From JAYSYM01 sp964543475 (GTDB taxonomy: Bacteria > Bdellovibrionota > Bdellovibrionia > Bdellovibrionales > JAMPXM01), in contig CAZIYJ010000001.1 of the NCBI GenBank assembly GCA_964543475.1, forward strand, positions 1 to 64,000: 64,000 bases of DNA. Direction: 5' to 3'. The notes under the pieces were generated by a model that saw nothing but the letters and a program-made list of their open reading frames with translations, was not told the origin of the DNA and ran no database searches. The translations under genes and the position numbers were made by a program. The stretch's first letter is position 1, and every line of letters begins with the position of its first letter. Positions 34,371 through 43,089 of the stretch are shown here, one piece after another.

Positions 34371-34855
34371 GAATGAAGACTTTAAAGAAGCAAATCAAAT
34401 CAGAGGAAGGAATGGCAACGATTGAAGCGTTACCAATTCTCATTCTATTTGTGATGCTCGTTGCCTTCATGTTTGGTTCGTTCGGAATCATCCACACTGG
34501 TATTCTTCATTCGATCGCAGCACGGACTTATGCAATGGAAACTTTTAGACATCGCTCGAACTTGGTTTACTTCCGTGAACTGGCAGATACAGAGCATTAC
34601 AAAAATATCGGCACTCGCTTTCATGGCATTGCACCAGAAGGCTATTCTGATCCGAATGATGGGTTCTTACCGACTCAACGTTCGATCAGCATGGTTATGA
34701 CCACTGAGCCAGTGAATGAGAAAAATTCCAGAGTGCATTTCGACTTAGCACAACAAATTAAAGATGGGGTCCGCGTTCGCGAGAACGTAGCAGTCAATCC
34801 GGTTTGGATTAAAGTTCAATATGGCATCTGTATAGATGCTCGGTGTGGGGATTAG
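34364..34855 (+). CDS. TadE/TadG-like minor prepilin
   Basis: 163 residues; the ATG nine bases later (34373) is an alternative start. Leader ends KSEEG, then MATIEALPILILFVMLVAFM, with Gly -1/Glu +5 followed by a hydrophobic helix. The polar domain ends with a cysteine pair (GICIDARCGD). Overlaps the previous gene by seven bp. Third of three consecutive prepilin-like genes, matching the usual TadE/TadF/TadG set of minor pilins. Confidence 0.78.
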   Translation: MLRMKTLKKQIKSEEGMATIEALPILILFVMLVAFMFGSFGIIHTGILHSIAARTYAMETFRHRSNLVYFRELADTEHYKNIGTRFHGIAPEGYSDPNDGFLPTQRSISMVMTTEPVNEKNSRVHFDLAQQIKDGVRVRENVAVNPVWIKVQYGICIDARCGD

Positions 34856-34857
34856 TT

Positions 34858-35736
34858 ATGAGCTCGAGCGAAACAAGAACATTTTGGATTTCAATTGGGG
34901 TTGCGCTGTTTGCAATCTTCCTTCTGTACAGCTGGTCTCAGACCCAGAAAGAAGAAGTAAGCAGAAAGTTTGGAGCTACAAAGCGTGTTGTGGTGGCAAG
35001 CCAAGACATCGCCGAAATGGAAACTATTGATGAAAGCAAACTTGAAATGGTTGAAAAGCCCGCTGAGTTTATTCAGCCAGATTTTATCTCTGAGCCTGAA
35101 GTAGCTGTAGGTCAAGTTGCTGCTGCACCAATCAAAAAAGGCGAACAGCTTCTTCAAACAAAACTTCTTCTTCCTGGTCCAGACACTGGTCTTTCAATGG
35201 AGGTCTCGCCAACTAAACGCGCGCTCTCAATTCCGATCGATGATATGCGTGGTGTTTCACGCCTTCTTCGCCCAGGTGACCGCATCGATTTGATCGCGGC
35301 GATTGACTACGGCAAAGGCGCTGATCAGAAAAAAGAAGTTCGCACTGTACTTCAAGATGCTCCGGTTCTTGCGACAGGAGTTAACGTTGCAAACAAAATT
35401 CCAGTTCGCTTTGAGAAAGACTCGAATGGTTCGATCAATCGAATCAACTTAAGCGGCAATACTAACTTCAACAACATTACGATTGAAGTAAAGCCTGAAG
35501 AAGCTCAGCAGATCATCTATATATTAGCAACTTCTCCGGGAAGCTTGTTTGTGACTCTGAGACACCCTAACGATCGATATGTAAATCCGACACGAACAAC
35601 TGCAGTTGAAGATGTTCTTGGTCGTCCAAACCTACGCTTACCTTCAGCGGTACCAGCTGTCGTCGCACCTCCACCTCCAGTGGTTGCGCCTCGTATGCCT
35701 TTGAAGAAGCGAAATGGAAGATTTGAGGAGCTATGA
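34858..35736 (+). CDS. cpaB: Pilus assembly protein CpaB/RcpC
   Basis: 292 residues from ATG 34858, two bases after the previous stop; a longer reading from 34843 overlaps that gene and is less likely. One N-terminal transmembrane helix (ISIGVALFAIFLLYSW), then a SAF-like domain with RVVVASQDIAEMETIDESKLEMVEKP and GEQLLQTKLLLPG. The RcpC domain follows, with MRGVSRLLRPGDRIDLIAA. The C-terminus is Pro-rich. CpaB is a periplasmic partner of the secretin, encoded next (overlap four bp). Confidence 0.92.
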   Translation: MSSSETRTFWISIGVALFAIFLLYSWSQTQKEEVSRKFGATKRVVVASQDIAEMETIDESKLEMVEKPAEFIQPDFISEPEVAVGQVAAAPIKKGEQLLQTKLLLPGPDTGLSMEVSPTKRALSIPIDDMRGVSRLLRPGDRIDLIAAIDYGKGADQKKEVRTVLQDAPVLATGVNVANKIPVRFEKDSNGSINRINLSGNTNFNNITIEVKPEEAQQIIYILATSPGSLFVTLRHPNDRYVNPTRTTAVEDVLGRPNLRLPSAVPAVVAPPPPVVAPRMPLKKRNGRFEEL

Positions 35737-37250
35737 TATTTAAACGAATTTTTCTCATAACTGCTCTGTTAATTTCTGGAGTGATTTCTGGGCAAAGTTT
35801 TGCTCAAGACGCCATGGAAGACGAAGCAGATGTAACTGTAAAGCCGATTCAATCACAAAAAGAGAGATTCATTTCTCTCTTCATCGGCATTGACTCGCAA
35901 GAACAGCTCTCAACTCTGCCCGACGACGCAAGTTTCCGTGGTGACTTTAGAAAAGTAACGAAGGTTTCGCTTGCACGCGATACGAAGACTCTTCTCTTCA
36001 CTCCATTGAAGGAAGGTCTTGGCACACTTCAGATCGTCGATAGCAAAGGGAATCTTGTTCATGAGTTCCGAGTCGACGTAAAGAAAAGTAACCTCACAAA
36101 GGTCGCACGCGAAGTAAAAGCACTTTTAAGTGATATCGAAGGTATCGAGATTAAAATCATCAATAACCGCGTTGTTGTTGACGGTTTGATTTGGTTACCA
36201 CGCGATAAGAACCGCATCTACAGCGTTGTTCGTCAGTACGATGGAATTGCTAGCGATTTAACTCGCATGAATCCAGGCGCACAGAGAAAAATTGCTCAGT
36301 TGATTGAAAAAGATATCGGTAACCCTGAAATCACAGTTCGAGCCGTGAATGAAAAGTTCTTGCTTGAAGGTGTGGCCTCAGATGAAGCCGAGAAGCAAAA
36401 ATCTGAGATCATTGCAAAAACTTACGTTCCCGACGTAGTTATGCAAGCGGCGGTCAAAGACGGAGAGATTAAAGAGCGAAAAGTAGATACCGTAATTAAC
36501 TTAATTACGGTGAAACCTTCAGCTCCAAAAGAGCCGGGTAAAATCATTCAGATCGTCATTCACTATGTTGAGTTGAACAAAGATTATCAAAAGGGATTTA
36601 GCTTCAGCTGGACGCCATCGTTAAGTGATAATACGAACGTTACATTCTCGAACGATTCTCAGCGCGGAGCTGCAGGCATTGTGAGTTCAATCACTGGTGT
36701 AGTGAGCAACCTTCTTCCAAAACTTAATTGGATGAAAAGTCATGGTCATGCTCGCGTTCTCGAAAGTACGACGTTGATCGTTCAAGATGGTCAAAAAGGT
36801 GAAATCAAATCGGTGACGTCAGTTCCGTTCACAAAATCAAATGTGAATGGCTCGACGACTGAGTTCCAAGACGCTGGTATTATTACAAGTGTAACTCCAG
36901 GCATTTTGAGCTCTCGATCTGATAGTGTGCGCATGCAGCTTGATTTTTCGATCTCAAACCTTCTTCAAATTACGGCGAATGGCCCACTTATTTCGAAGAA
37001 CAACTTAACGACAATGATCACCGTTCGAAGTGGTCAGAGTGCTGCGGTTGGCGGCTTGATTTCGAATAAGACGAGCACTGATTACAATAAGCTTCCGGCT
37101 TCTGCTGCGAATCCTATCTTTAGCTTGCATGCTTCGAAGAACTTTCAGAGAAACCAGAGCCAGTTCGTGGTTTTCGTTACTCCGATTATTAAGTCTTCAG
37201 CAAGTGCGGGATCAGAGAAGATCAAACAGAAGTTTAGATTACGAGATTAG
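35733..37250 (+). CDS. cpaC: Tad pilus secretin CpaC/RcpA
   Basis: 505 residues, signal peptide to about residue 24 (ALLISGVISGQSFAQ). N-terminal domain about 40-120, then a BON-like segment (VKALLSDIEGIEIKIINNRVVVDG) and the C-terminal secretin domain (about 290-490) with VLESTTLIVQDGQKGEIKSV, the TEFQDAGIITSVTPGIL motif and MITVRSGQSAAVGGLI. It forms the outer-membrane channel through which the Flp pilus passes. No lipobox; targeting probably needs the TPR proteins. Confidence 0.94.
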   Translation: MIFKRIFLITALLISGVISGQSFAQDAMEDEADVTVKPIQSQKERFISLFIGIDSQEQLSTLPDDASFRGDFRKVTKVSLARDTKTLLFTPLKEGLGTLQIVDSKGNLVHEFRVDVKKSNLTKVAREVKALLSDIEGIEIKIINNRVVVDGLIWLPRDKNRIYSVVRQYDGIASDLTRMNPGAQRKIAQLIEKDIGNPEITVRAVNEKFLLEGVASDEAEKQKSEIIAKTYVPDVVMQAAVKDGEIKERKVDTVINLITVKPSAPKEPGKIIQIVIHYVELNKDYQKGFSFSWTPSLSDNTNVTFSNDSQRGAAGIVSSITGVVSNLLPKLNWMKSHGHARVLESTTLIVQDGQKGEIKSVTSVPFTKSNVNGSTTEFQDAGIITSVTPGILSSRSDSVRMQLDFSISNLLQITANGPLISKNNLTTMITVRSGQSAAVGGLISNKTSTDYNKLPASAANPIFSLHASKNFQRNQSQFVVFVTPIIKSSASAGSEKIKQKFRLRD

Positions 37251-37264
37251 TTAGAAAGAGATAA

Positions 37265-39475
37265 ATGGCTGTTAATCCGAATTCCAATATTATTGCAATT
37301 ACTGGCGGCAAAGGTGGCGTCGGCAAATCTGTATTTGCTGCCAACCTCGCATTTGCATTTATGGAATCTCGTCAGCCAGTTCTTCTTGTTGATCTCGATG
37401 CGCAGAGCTGCGGCGATCAAAACGTGATTCTAGGAATGCGTGAAGTACGTACGATGAGCGATCTCGCTGGCTACACTGGCGCAATTTCTCAATCGAATCT
37501 TGCGCAAGTGATCTCAATTCATCCGAAAAATCTTGGCTACGTTGCAGCCGTTCGTCGACCTGACGAGACGCTGAACGTTCAGGTCGATTTAGCAATGAAG
37601 CAGCTAGAGGCACTTTCAAATTTCTATGCGTATATCATTGTGGATATCGGAGTTAACTTAGGCCCATTGCAGTTAAGCGTAGTTGAGCGATCAACAGCGG
37701 TACTCATGGTCACTGTTCCTGAAGTTCTAACTTTGAATCAAACCCTTCGTCAGCGAAACGAACTTTTAATCGCAGGTGTTCCAAGCGATATGATTCAGTA
37801 CGTGCTGAATAAAGTTTCGTCTGCAGGGCTTCCTCCTGACAAAGTCGAAGAGATCTTTAAGAAACGTTTAATCGGAGTTATTCCGCAAGACGACGCTGTC
37901 GCGACAGGTTCGCTTCAACGCTCAAGCCCGTTTATGCTTACCAACGGACAGTCTCCGATTGCTCGCGCGCACTCTGATGTATTCAGAAAGCTCAGCGGCG
38001 GAGTTCTTCAGCAATTAAAGGCATTAGCTCGCCCGCAACAGTTGAAGTTCAAAAAAGAAATTGCACAAGAGACTGCTGCCTCTGGAAACGCCCGCTTTAA
38101 AGGGAATAATAAGCCGCTCGATGCGCGGACCTCACTGAAACTTAGTGTGCACGCTGAGTTAATCAAGGCGATGGACTTGAAAAAAGGTATCACTGATACC
38201 CAAGGCGATCCTAAAAAAGAAGACGAACTACGACGAACGACAACAACAAAGATTTCTCAAATTTTAGACAAAGAAGCTTCTGGAATCGGTCGCGAAGAGC
38301 GCTCTCAAATTTTAAAAGAAGTTTTAGATGAAGCATTGGGTCTTGGTCCACTAGAAGTTCTTCTCGATGATCCTCAAGTAACTGAGATCATGGTGAATGG
38401 CTTTAACAAAATTTATGTCGAAAAAAACGGAGTGATTCAAGACAGCAAGATGAGCTTCACTTCAAACCATCAACTCCGTCGAGTGATCGAGCGCATTGTT
38501 GAGCCACTTGGCCGTCAGATTAACGAATCTAATCCTTATGTTGATGCACGCCTAAAAGATGGAAGCCGTGTGAACGCAGTTATCGAACCACTTTCGATCG
38601 ATGGCCCTGCAGTGACGATTCGTAAGTTCTCGAAAAAACCGGTTACTGTTGAAACGTATGTTAAAACTTTTAATGCAGCTACCGCCAACATGATGGATTT
38701 CTTACGTATATGCGTTGAGAACCATCTCAATATCATTATCTCTGGTGGTACTGGTTCAGGTAAAACTACTTTATTAAATACTTTGTCGGGGTTCATTCCG
38801 TCTAACGAGCGAATTGTTACGATCGAGGATGCTGCCGAACTGCAGTTGAAGCAAGATCACGTAGTTCGACTTGAAACTCGCCCTGCTGGCCGAGAAGGCT
38901 CTGGTCAGGTTTCAATTCGCGATCTCGTGAGAAACTCACTTCGTATGCGTCCTGATCGCATTGTCGTTGGTGAGTGTCGTGACGGAGCAGCTCTTGATAT
39001 GCTTTCTGCGATGAACACAGGTCACGATGGTTCAATGACAACGATTCACTCAAACAACCCACGCGAAGCAGTCGCGCGACTTGAAACTCTTTGTCTGATG
39101 GCGGGAATGGAACTTCCGGCACGAGCCATTCGCGAGAATATCGCAGGCGCAGTTGATTTGATCGTCCAAATTTCTCGAATGTCAGATGGCAGTCGTAAAA
39201 TTGTCGACATCACTGAAGTTCAAAACCTTCAAGATGATAAAATCATACTTCAGCCAGTCTTCATTTATAAAGAAGAAGGCATAGATAAGAATAGAAAAGT
39301 TGTTGGTAAGTTCCAAGCAACAGGCTTAATTCCAAAATTTATTGAAGGCCTGCAAAAACGTGGCATTGATATTCCTCGTACGATCTTCTCGAACGAAGGC
39401 GTTAGCAATGTTGCAGCTGCATCTCAGCCAACTGGCGGACAGCAATCTGACGTTAAGAAAACGGGCACACGATGA
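37265..39475 (+). CDS. Fusion of TadZ/CpaE MinD-like ATPase and TadA/CpaF secretion ATPase
   Basis: 736 residues in one uninterrupted frame. Residues about 8-255 are a ParA/MinD-type ATPase with deviant Walker A GGKGGVGKS (14-22), LLVDLDAQSCGDQ and VDIGVNLG, as in TadZ/CpaE, which localises the pilus. A linker of about 80 residues is followed by the CpaF/TadA ATPase: EIMVNGFNKIYVE, Walker A GGTGSGKT (494-501), Asp box TIEDAAELQL, Walker B DRIVVGECRDG, His box TGHDGSMTTIHSNN. These are normally separate adjacent genes. The fusion should tether the localisation factor to the assembly motor. Followed by TadB (four-bp overlap). Confidence 0.95.
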   Translation: MAVNPNSNIIAITGGKGGVGKSVFAANLAFAFMESRQPVLLVDLDAQSCGDQNVILGMREVRTMSDLAGYTGAISQSNLAQVISIHPKNLGYVAAVRRPDETLNVQVDLAMKQLEALSNFYAYIIVDIGVNLGPLQLSVVERSTAVLMVTVPEVLTLNQTLRQRNELLIAGVPSDMIQYVLNKVSSAGLPPDKVEEIFKKRLIGVIPQDDAVATGSLQRSSPFMLTNGQSPIARAHSDVFRKLSGGVLQQLKALARPQQLKFKKEIAQETAASGNARFKGNNKPLDARTSLKLSVHAELIKAMDLKKGITDTQGDPKKEDELRRTTTTKISQILDKEASGIGREERSQILKEVLDEALGLGPLEVLLDDPQVTEIMVNGFNKIYVEKNGVIQDSKMSFTSNHQLRRVIERIVEPLGRQINESNPYVDARLKDGSRVNAVIEPLSIDGPAVTIRKFSKKPVTVETYVKTFNAATANMMDFLRICVENHLNIIISGGTGSGKTTLLNTLSGFIPSNERIVTIEDAAELQLKQDHVVRLETRPAGREGSGQVSIRDLVRNSLRMRPDRIVVGECRDGAALDMLSAMNTGHDGSMTTIHSNNPREAVARLETLCLMAGMELPARAIRENIAGAVDLIVQISRMSDGSRKIVDITEVQNLQDDKIILQPVFIYKEEGIDKNRKVVGKFQATGLIPKFIEGLQKRGIDIPRTIFSNEGVSNVAAASQPTGGQQSDVKKTGTR

Positions 39476-40359
39476 GTTCCTTGTGGAGTAACGACTGGTT
39501 TGTTATTCCCGCCTTCGGCGCGTCGATTTTCGCGATCACCTACTTATGGGCTGATCGAATAATTAATTTCCTTCGTAAGAAGTCACTTGGCCGCCGCGAA
39601 GACATCATCCACCTTCTCAAACAAATGTTTGTAGAGATGGATGAACGCAACACTCGCAACCTTACAATTGCGATGCTTCTATCGAGCTTCGGTACAGGCG
39701 CACTCGTCTTTATTATTTTCTGGCCAAATTTAATTCTTGGTACAATTGCTGGTGGAGTGCTTACTCTCGTAGGCTTTGCACTCCCTCACCTTGTAGTGAA
39801 ATCGATTTACGAAAAACGTTGCACTCGTTTTGTAGATCAAATGGTTGATGGCATGACAATCATGGCAAACGGAATCAAAGCGGGTTTATCAGTTACGCAG
39901 TCGATGGAGAGAGTGGTCGATAATATGCCTAATCCAATTCGCCAAGAATTCGGCTTAGTACTCTCAGAAATGCAAATCGGCAGAAGTCTTGAGGAATCTT
40001 TAAACGACTTGGGCACGCGGATACCTAGACCAGACGTCCAAATGTTCGTTACAAGCGTTAATATTTTACAAGAAACCGGCGGTAATTTAGCCGAAACGTT
40101 CCAGACTATTGTCTATACTGTAAGAGAGCGTCAGAAGGTCGAAAAGAAGATCGAAGCGCTCACTGCACAAGGTGTTACACAAGGAATTATTATTACGTTG
40201 GTTCCCTTCGCTCTATTAGCAATCTTCATGGTGATTGATCCGACTTATGTCCGGCCACTCTTCACCACCACCCTTGGTATTATTATCTTGATGGGTATCC
40301 TAGCTCTGCAAGTAATCGGTGGCCTAATGATCCGAAAGATTGTTAAAATCAACGTGTAG
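39472..40359 (+). CDS. tadB: Tad platform protein TadB
   Basis: 295 residues. Hydrophobic segments near residues 10-30, 65-85 and 90-110, a T2SF helical domain about 125-245 (MVDGMTIMANGIKAGLSVTQSMERV, LSEMQIGRSLEESLNDLG), and two C-terminal membrane helices (245-290). Part of the inner-membrane platform with TadC and the TadA ATPase. In most Tad loci tadC follows; here a YD-repeat gene follows instead and no tadC is present in this operon. Confidence 0.92.
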   Translation: MSSLWSNDWFVIPAFGASIFAITYLWADRIINFLRKKSLGRREDIIHLLKQMFVEMDERNTRNLTIAMLLSSFGTGALVFIIFWPNLILGTIAGGVLTLVGFALPHLVVKSIYEKRCTRFVDQMVDGMTIMANGIKAGLSVTQSMERVVDNMPNPIRQEFGLVLSEMQIGRSLEESLNDLGTRIPRPDVQMFVTSVNILQETGGNLAETFQTIVYTVRERQKVEKKIEALTAQGVTQGIIITLVPFALLAIFMVIDPTYVRPLFTTTLGIIILMGILALQVIGGLMIRKIVKINV

Positions 40360-40402
40360 TTAACTGTTAAATACCCGTCGTAGTTTCACAGGAGTTTCTC
40401 GC

Positions 40403-42079
40403 ATGATGCGTTCTCTCTCAGCGGCACTGATTGCTGCTACTCTTACTCTTATCTCTTCAACTTCATTTGCTGTCGTTGACATGAAAAATGCTAACTACTC
40501 GGAGTCGTGGATTGATGTGACTGTTCCGGGAAGTGGAATGGATTTCAAAATTCAACGTCACTACAACAGCCGCTCTACTTTTAGCGGAATGTTTGGTTAC
40601 GGATGGTGTTCTGATTACGAAACTACTCTCGAGCGCACACCTGAAGGTGGATTGAAGCTTCAAGAGTGCGGCGCGGGTCAAGAGATCAGCTATCAGCCGG
40701 CAAGATCAGACGGTAAAGGTGTTGATGTCACCATCAATCAAATTATGGATTACGCCCGCAAAGCCAATCGCACGGGGACTTCGCAGTACTTCGATACTCT
40801 TCGTCTTCAACTCCAAGAAAACGCGGGTCTTCGTCAGCGCTGGGCCATTGAAGCAAAACTTCGCATTCCTGATGCTAAAAAAGGTTCTGTTTACGAAGCC
40901 TCTACTCTCGAAGTTGAAAAGATCACTTATGATGGCACTTACTTCACGCGCACGCTTACAGACGGCACACTCCAGAAGTTTGATAAAGACGGTCGTCTTG
41001 TCTTCGTTTACGACAAGAACGGCAATTACGTAAAGATGGTTTATAACGGTGGCGTTCTGCGCGAACTCATCGATAACAACGCTCGCAAACTTACTCTCGC
41101 CTACTCGACAAACAAAAAAGTAACGTCGATCAATGGCCCAGGGCAGATTAAAGCCGATTATATTTTTAAAGGCGAAGATCTAGTTGAAGTTCGCAACATG
41201 TGGAAAAACAAATACACCTATCAATACGATGATCTTCACAATCTATTGCGAGTCGACTTCCCGGATAAAACTCACTTAGCGCTCTCTTATAATAAGAACA
41301 ACGATTGGGTGACGAGCTTCACAGAGCGTGCGGTCGGTGGACCAGCGTGTACTGAACTTTACACTTACGAAGTTGATAAGAAGGCTCCGGATGATCATTA
41401 CTGGTCAGTTGCGAGTAAGAAATGTGGCAAAGAAGTTCAGAACCAAGCTCGCTTTGAGTTTTGGCACAAGAAGCGTAACGACGGTAAGAGATTCCTCTCT
41501 CGTGTTTTAACAAAATCAAACACTGATTCGCTTGATGTCACTTATCACGCAGAGCTAGGTCGCCCAGTTCAGATTAAAAAGAACAACCAAGTGACTACCT
41601 TTGGTTACTACACGAATGGTTTGATTCAGTGGAAATCAACTGATCAGTTCAAAATGAATTTCGAATACAAAAACGAATTCAATAAGGTTTCTAAAGTTGT
41701 CACTGAGTACTATGACGTCATGAAGAAAGTGAATAAGAAGCGCGAAACAGTTTTCCGTTACGACAATAAGGCGAACCTTGTGTTTGCGTCGAATACTGAC
41801 GGACAAACAGTTGCTTTGACTTATGATCTTCGCGGTCGAATCGCGACGATCACTGATCAGGCAAAAAAAGAAGTTCAGATTAAGTACGAAGAGCGCACCG
41901 GAAAGCCTGCATCTATTACACGCCCAAGTGTAGGAACAATTCAGGTAAGCTATAAACCTAACGGAGAGATTCTGAAGGTTGATAGCAAAGAAGGACCAAC
42001 TGTTGCGGTTCAGGTTGCTTCAACGTTCAATAATTTGTTAGACATAATTGCTCCAGCGACTTCAGAGCTGAGCTTGTAA
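40403..42079 (+). CDS. Secreted YD-repeat (RHS-like) protein, candidate Bd0109 counterpart
   Basis: 558 residues, signal peptide MMRSLSAALIAATLTLISSTSFA, with CAGGAG before the start. The N-terminal part (SWIDVTVPGSGMDFKIQRHYNSR, GMFGYGWCSDYET) resembles the opening domain of RHS/YD proteins. Repeated YD-type units follow (FDKDGRLVFVYDKNGNYVKM, YQYDDLHNLLRVDFPD, YDLRGRIATITDQA). There is no RHS core 'DPxGRL' end and no C-terminal toxin, so this is not a polymorphic-toxin gene. Directly downstream of the Tad operon and followed by a small secreted protein, as Bd0109-Bd0108 sit next to the flp genes in Bdellovibrio bacteriovorus. The correspondence is inferred from gene order and size. Confidence 0.75.
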   Translation: MMRSLSAALIAATLTLISSTSFAVVDMKNANYSESWIDVTVPGSGMDFKIQRHYNSRSTFSGMFGYGWCSDYETTLERTPEGGLKLQECGAGQEISYQPARSDGKGVDVTINQIMDYARKANRTGTSQYFDTLRLQLQENAGLRQRWAIEAKLRIPDAKKGSVYEASTLEVEKITYDGTYFTRTLTDGTLQKFDKDGRLVFVYDKNGNYVKMVYNGGVLRELIDNNARKLTLAYSTNKKVTSINGPGQIKADYIFKGEDLVEVRNMWKNKYTYQYDDLHNLLRVDFPDKTHLALSYNKNNDWVTSFTERAVGGPACTELYTYEVDKKAPDDHYWSVASKKCGKEVQNQARFEFWHKKRNDGKRFLSRVLTKSNTDSLDVTYHAELGRPVQIKKNNQVTTFGYYTNGLIQWKSTDQFKMNFEYKNEFNKVSKVVTEYYDVMKKVNKKRETVFRYDNKANLVFASNTDGQTVALTYDLRGRIATITDQAKKEVQIKYEERTGKPASITRPSVGTIQVSYKPNGEILKVDSKEGPTVAVQVASTFNNLLDIIAPATSELSL

Positions 42080-42093
42080 GAAGGGATTTTTAA

Positions 42094-42384
42094 ATGAACA
42101 AAATCAATAAAGTAAAATTCTTCTTAGTGGCGGCAACTCTGATCGGCGGAATGGCATCGGCAGGTGCCGAAGAAGCCTTCGACTGGGGCGGCGACCCGAA
42201 CGGTGAAATTGGTGTTCCAGGAACATCGGTTGTCGATAGCGCAGTTGATAATCCGCTTCCAGTGAACTGCCATGATTGCGAAATCGCATCTCGCGATGCA
42301 AGTCCACGTAGTTCGCTCTTCGAAGCTCGCGGTGCCACGGCAGCAGGACAAGGCGCTGGCTCTGCTTCAGACGCCGAACAGTAG
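42094..42384 (+). CDS. Small secreted protein, candidate Bd0108 (hit) counterpart
   Basis: 96 residues; signal peptide MNKINKVKFFLVAATLIGGMASAGA with a cut near residue 25. The mature peptide of about 70 residues is acidic and unstructured-looking, with a single CxxC pair (NCHDCE) and a Gly/Ala/Ser-rich tail (RGATAAGQGAGSASDAEQ). It lies 14 bp after the YD-repeat gene. In B. bacteriovorus the 'host interaction' protein Bd0108 is a secreted protein of about 100 residues beside the flp genes and Bd0109. Position and size match, but I cannot compare sequences here. A stem-loop follows (42412-42443). Confidence 0.7.
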   Translation: MNKINKVKFFLVAATLIGGMASAGAEEAFDWGGDPNGEIGVPGTSVVDSAVDNPLPVNCHDCEIASRDASPRSSLFEARGATAAGQGAGSASDAEQ

Positions 42385-42411
42385 CGTTTAGCCTGTATCA
42401 TTTCTTTACAC

Positions 42412-42443
42412 CCTGGTGACGATCTTGAGTTTTGGTCACCAGG
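42412..42443 (+). terminator. Stem-loop at end of the Tad/hit-like operon
   Basis: CCTGGTGAC (42412-42420) and GTCACCAGG (42435-42443) form a nine-bp stem with a 14-nt loop, 27 bp after the last stop codon. No U-run follows, so it may protect the 3' end or act with Rho rather than be an intrinsic terminator. Confidence 0.5.
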
Positions 42444-42591
42444 ATCGATCTCCCACCACAGTCTCAATTCGAGACATACTTCTTTAAACTATTGATATTA
42501 CTACATATTTTGATGGCATAAACTAACCGCCGGCGCGGCACAAGGTTCGCTATATAGTCCTGTGAACAAGTTCGTTTCCCAGGAGGAAGCT

Positions 42592-42756
42592 ATGAAGTCA
42601 GTATTCGCATTAATCGCTGCTGTGGCAGTTATCGCATCGGCTCAATCAAGTTTTGCTGCTAACTGTGCAGCCGGCGACAAAAGCGGCCGTGGCAAGTTAA
42701 TGGAGCCAACGACAAAGGCAACTGCAACAGTTAAGTCAGTAAAGACTGTTCGCTAA
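42592..42756 (+). CDS. Small secreted basic peptide
   Basis: 54 residues from ATG 42592 with AGGAGGAAGCT directly upstream; ten upstream in-frame codons lack a ribosome binding site. Signal peptide MKSVFALIAAVAVIASAQSSFA, mature peptide of about 32 residues starting ANCAAGDKSGRGKL, basic, with one cysteine and a Thr/Lys/Val tail. Has its own terminator (42762-42797). Unknown role; such highly expressed-looking small secreted peptides are common in this window. Confidence 0.7.
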   Translation: MKSVFALIAAVAVIASAQSSFAANCAAGDKSGRGKLMEPTTKATATVKSVKTVR

Positions 42757-42761
42757 AATCG

Positions 42762-42797
42762 GTCGCTCAACAGAGCGACTCGGCTTTCAATTTTTTT
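42762..42797 (+). terminator. Probable terminator of the small basic peptide gene
   Basis: GTCGCTC (42762-42768) / GAGCGAC (42773-42779) with loop AACA, then a T-run at 42791-42797 about ten bases after the stem. The gap to the T-run weakens the call. Confidence 0.55.
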
Positions 42798-42837
42798 CTT
42801 AATTCAGCGCCGCTGATCTTGCGGCGTTATATTGACC

Positions 42838-43089
42838 TTATCGTTCAGCTGTCGAAGCTGACATTGATGCGTCAGTGCCTTCGATCCAATCTTGAGCGTA
42901 CGCCACGCCATCTTTCATCACAGTCACTGCTCCGAGTGCAACTTTACCTAATGTGCGATGAATCGCAGAATTTTGAATCCATTCATGTGAACGCTCTTCG
43001 ATCGTTGAGTCACCAATGCGAATTTGCATCACCACAACAAGCGCGATAGTGAATAAAAAAGTTTTCACGATAAAAAATAGATCAGCCAT
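42838..43089 (-). CDS. Small single-pass membrane protein next to CheY-like gene
   Basis: 83 residues from the ATG at 43089, preceded by AGGAGGACGAA; seven upstream in-frame codons are unlikely to be used. N-terminal membrane helix (LFFIVKTFLFTIALVVVMQI), then a soluble helical part (STIEERSHEWIQNSAIHRTL, GAVTVMKDGVAYAQDWIEG). Starts inside the end of the response-regulator gene, so the two are coupled. Family unknown. Confidence 0.65.
   Translation of the reverse strand: MADLFFIVKTFLFTIALVVVMQIRIGDSTIEERSHEWIQNSAIHRTLGKVALGAVTVMKDGVAYAQDWIEGTDASMSASTAER

Noticed and set aside
40403..42079. Polymorphic RHS toxin
   Set aside because: There is no conserved RHS core end, no C-terminal toxin domain and no immunity gene; the protein ends within YD-type sequence.
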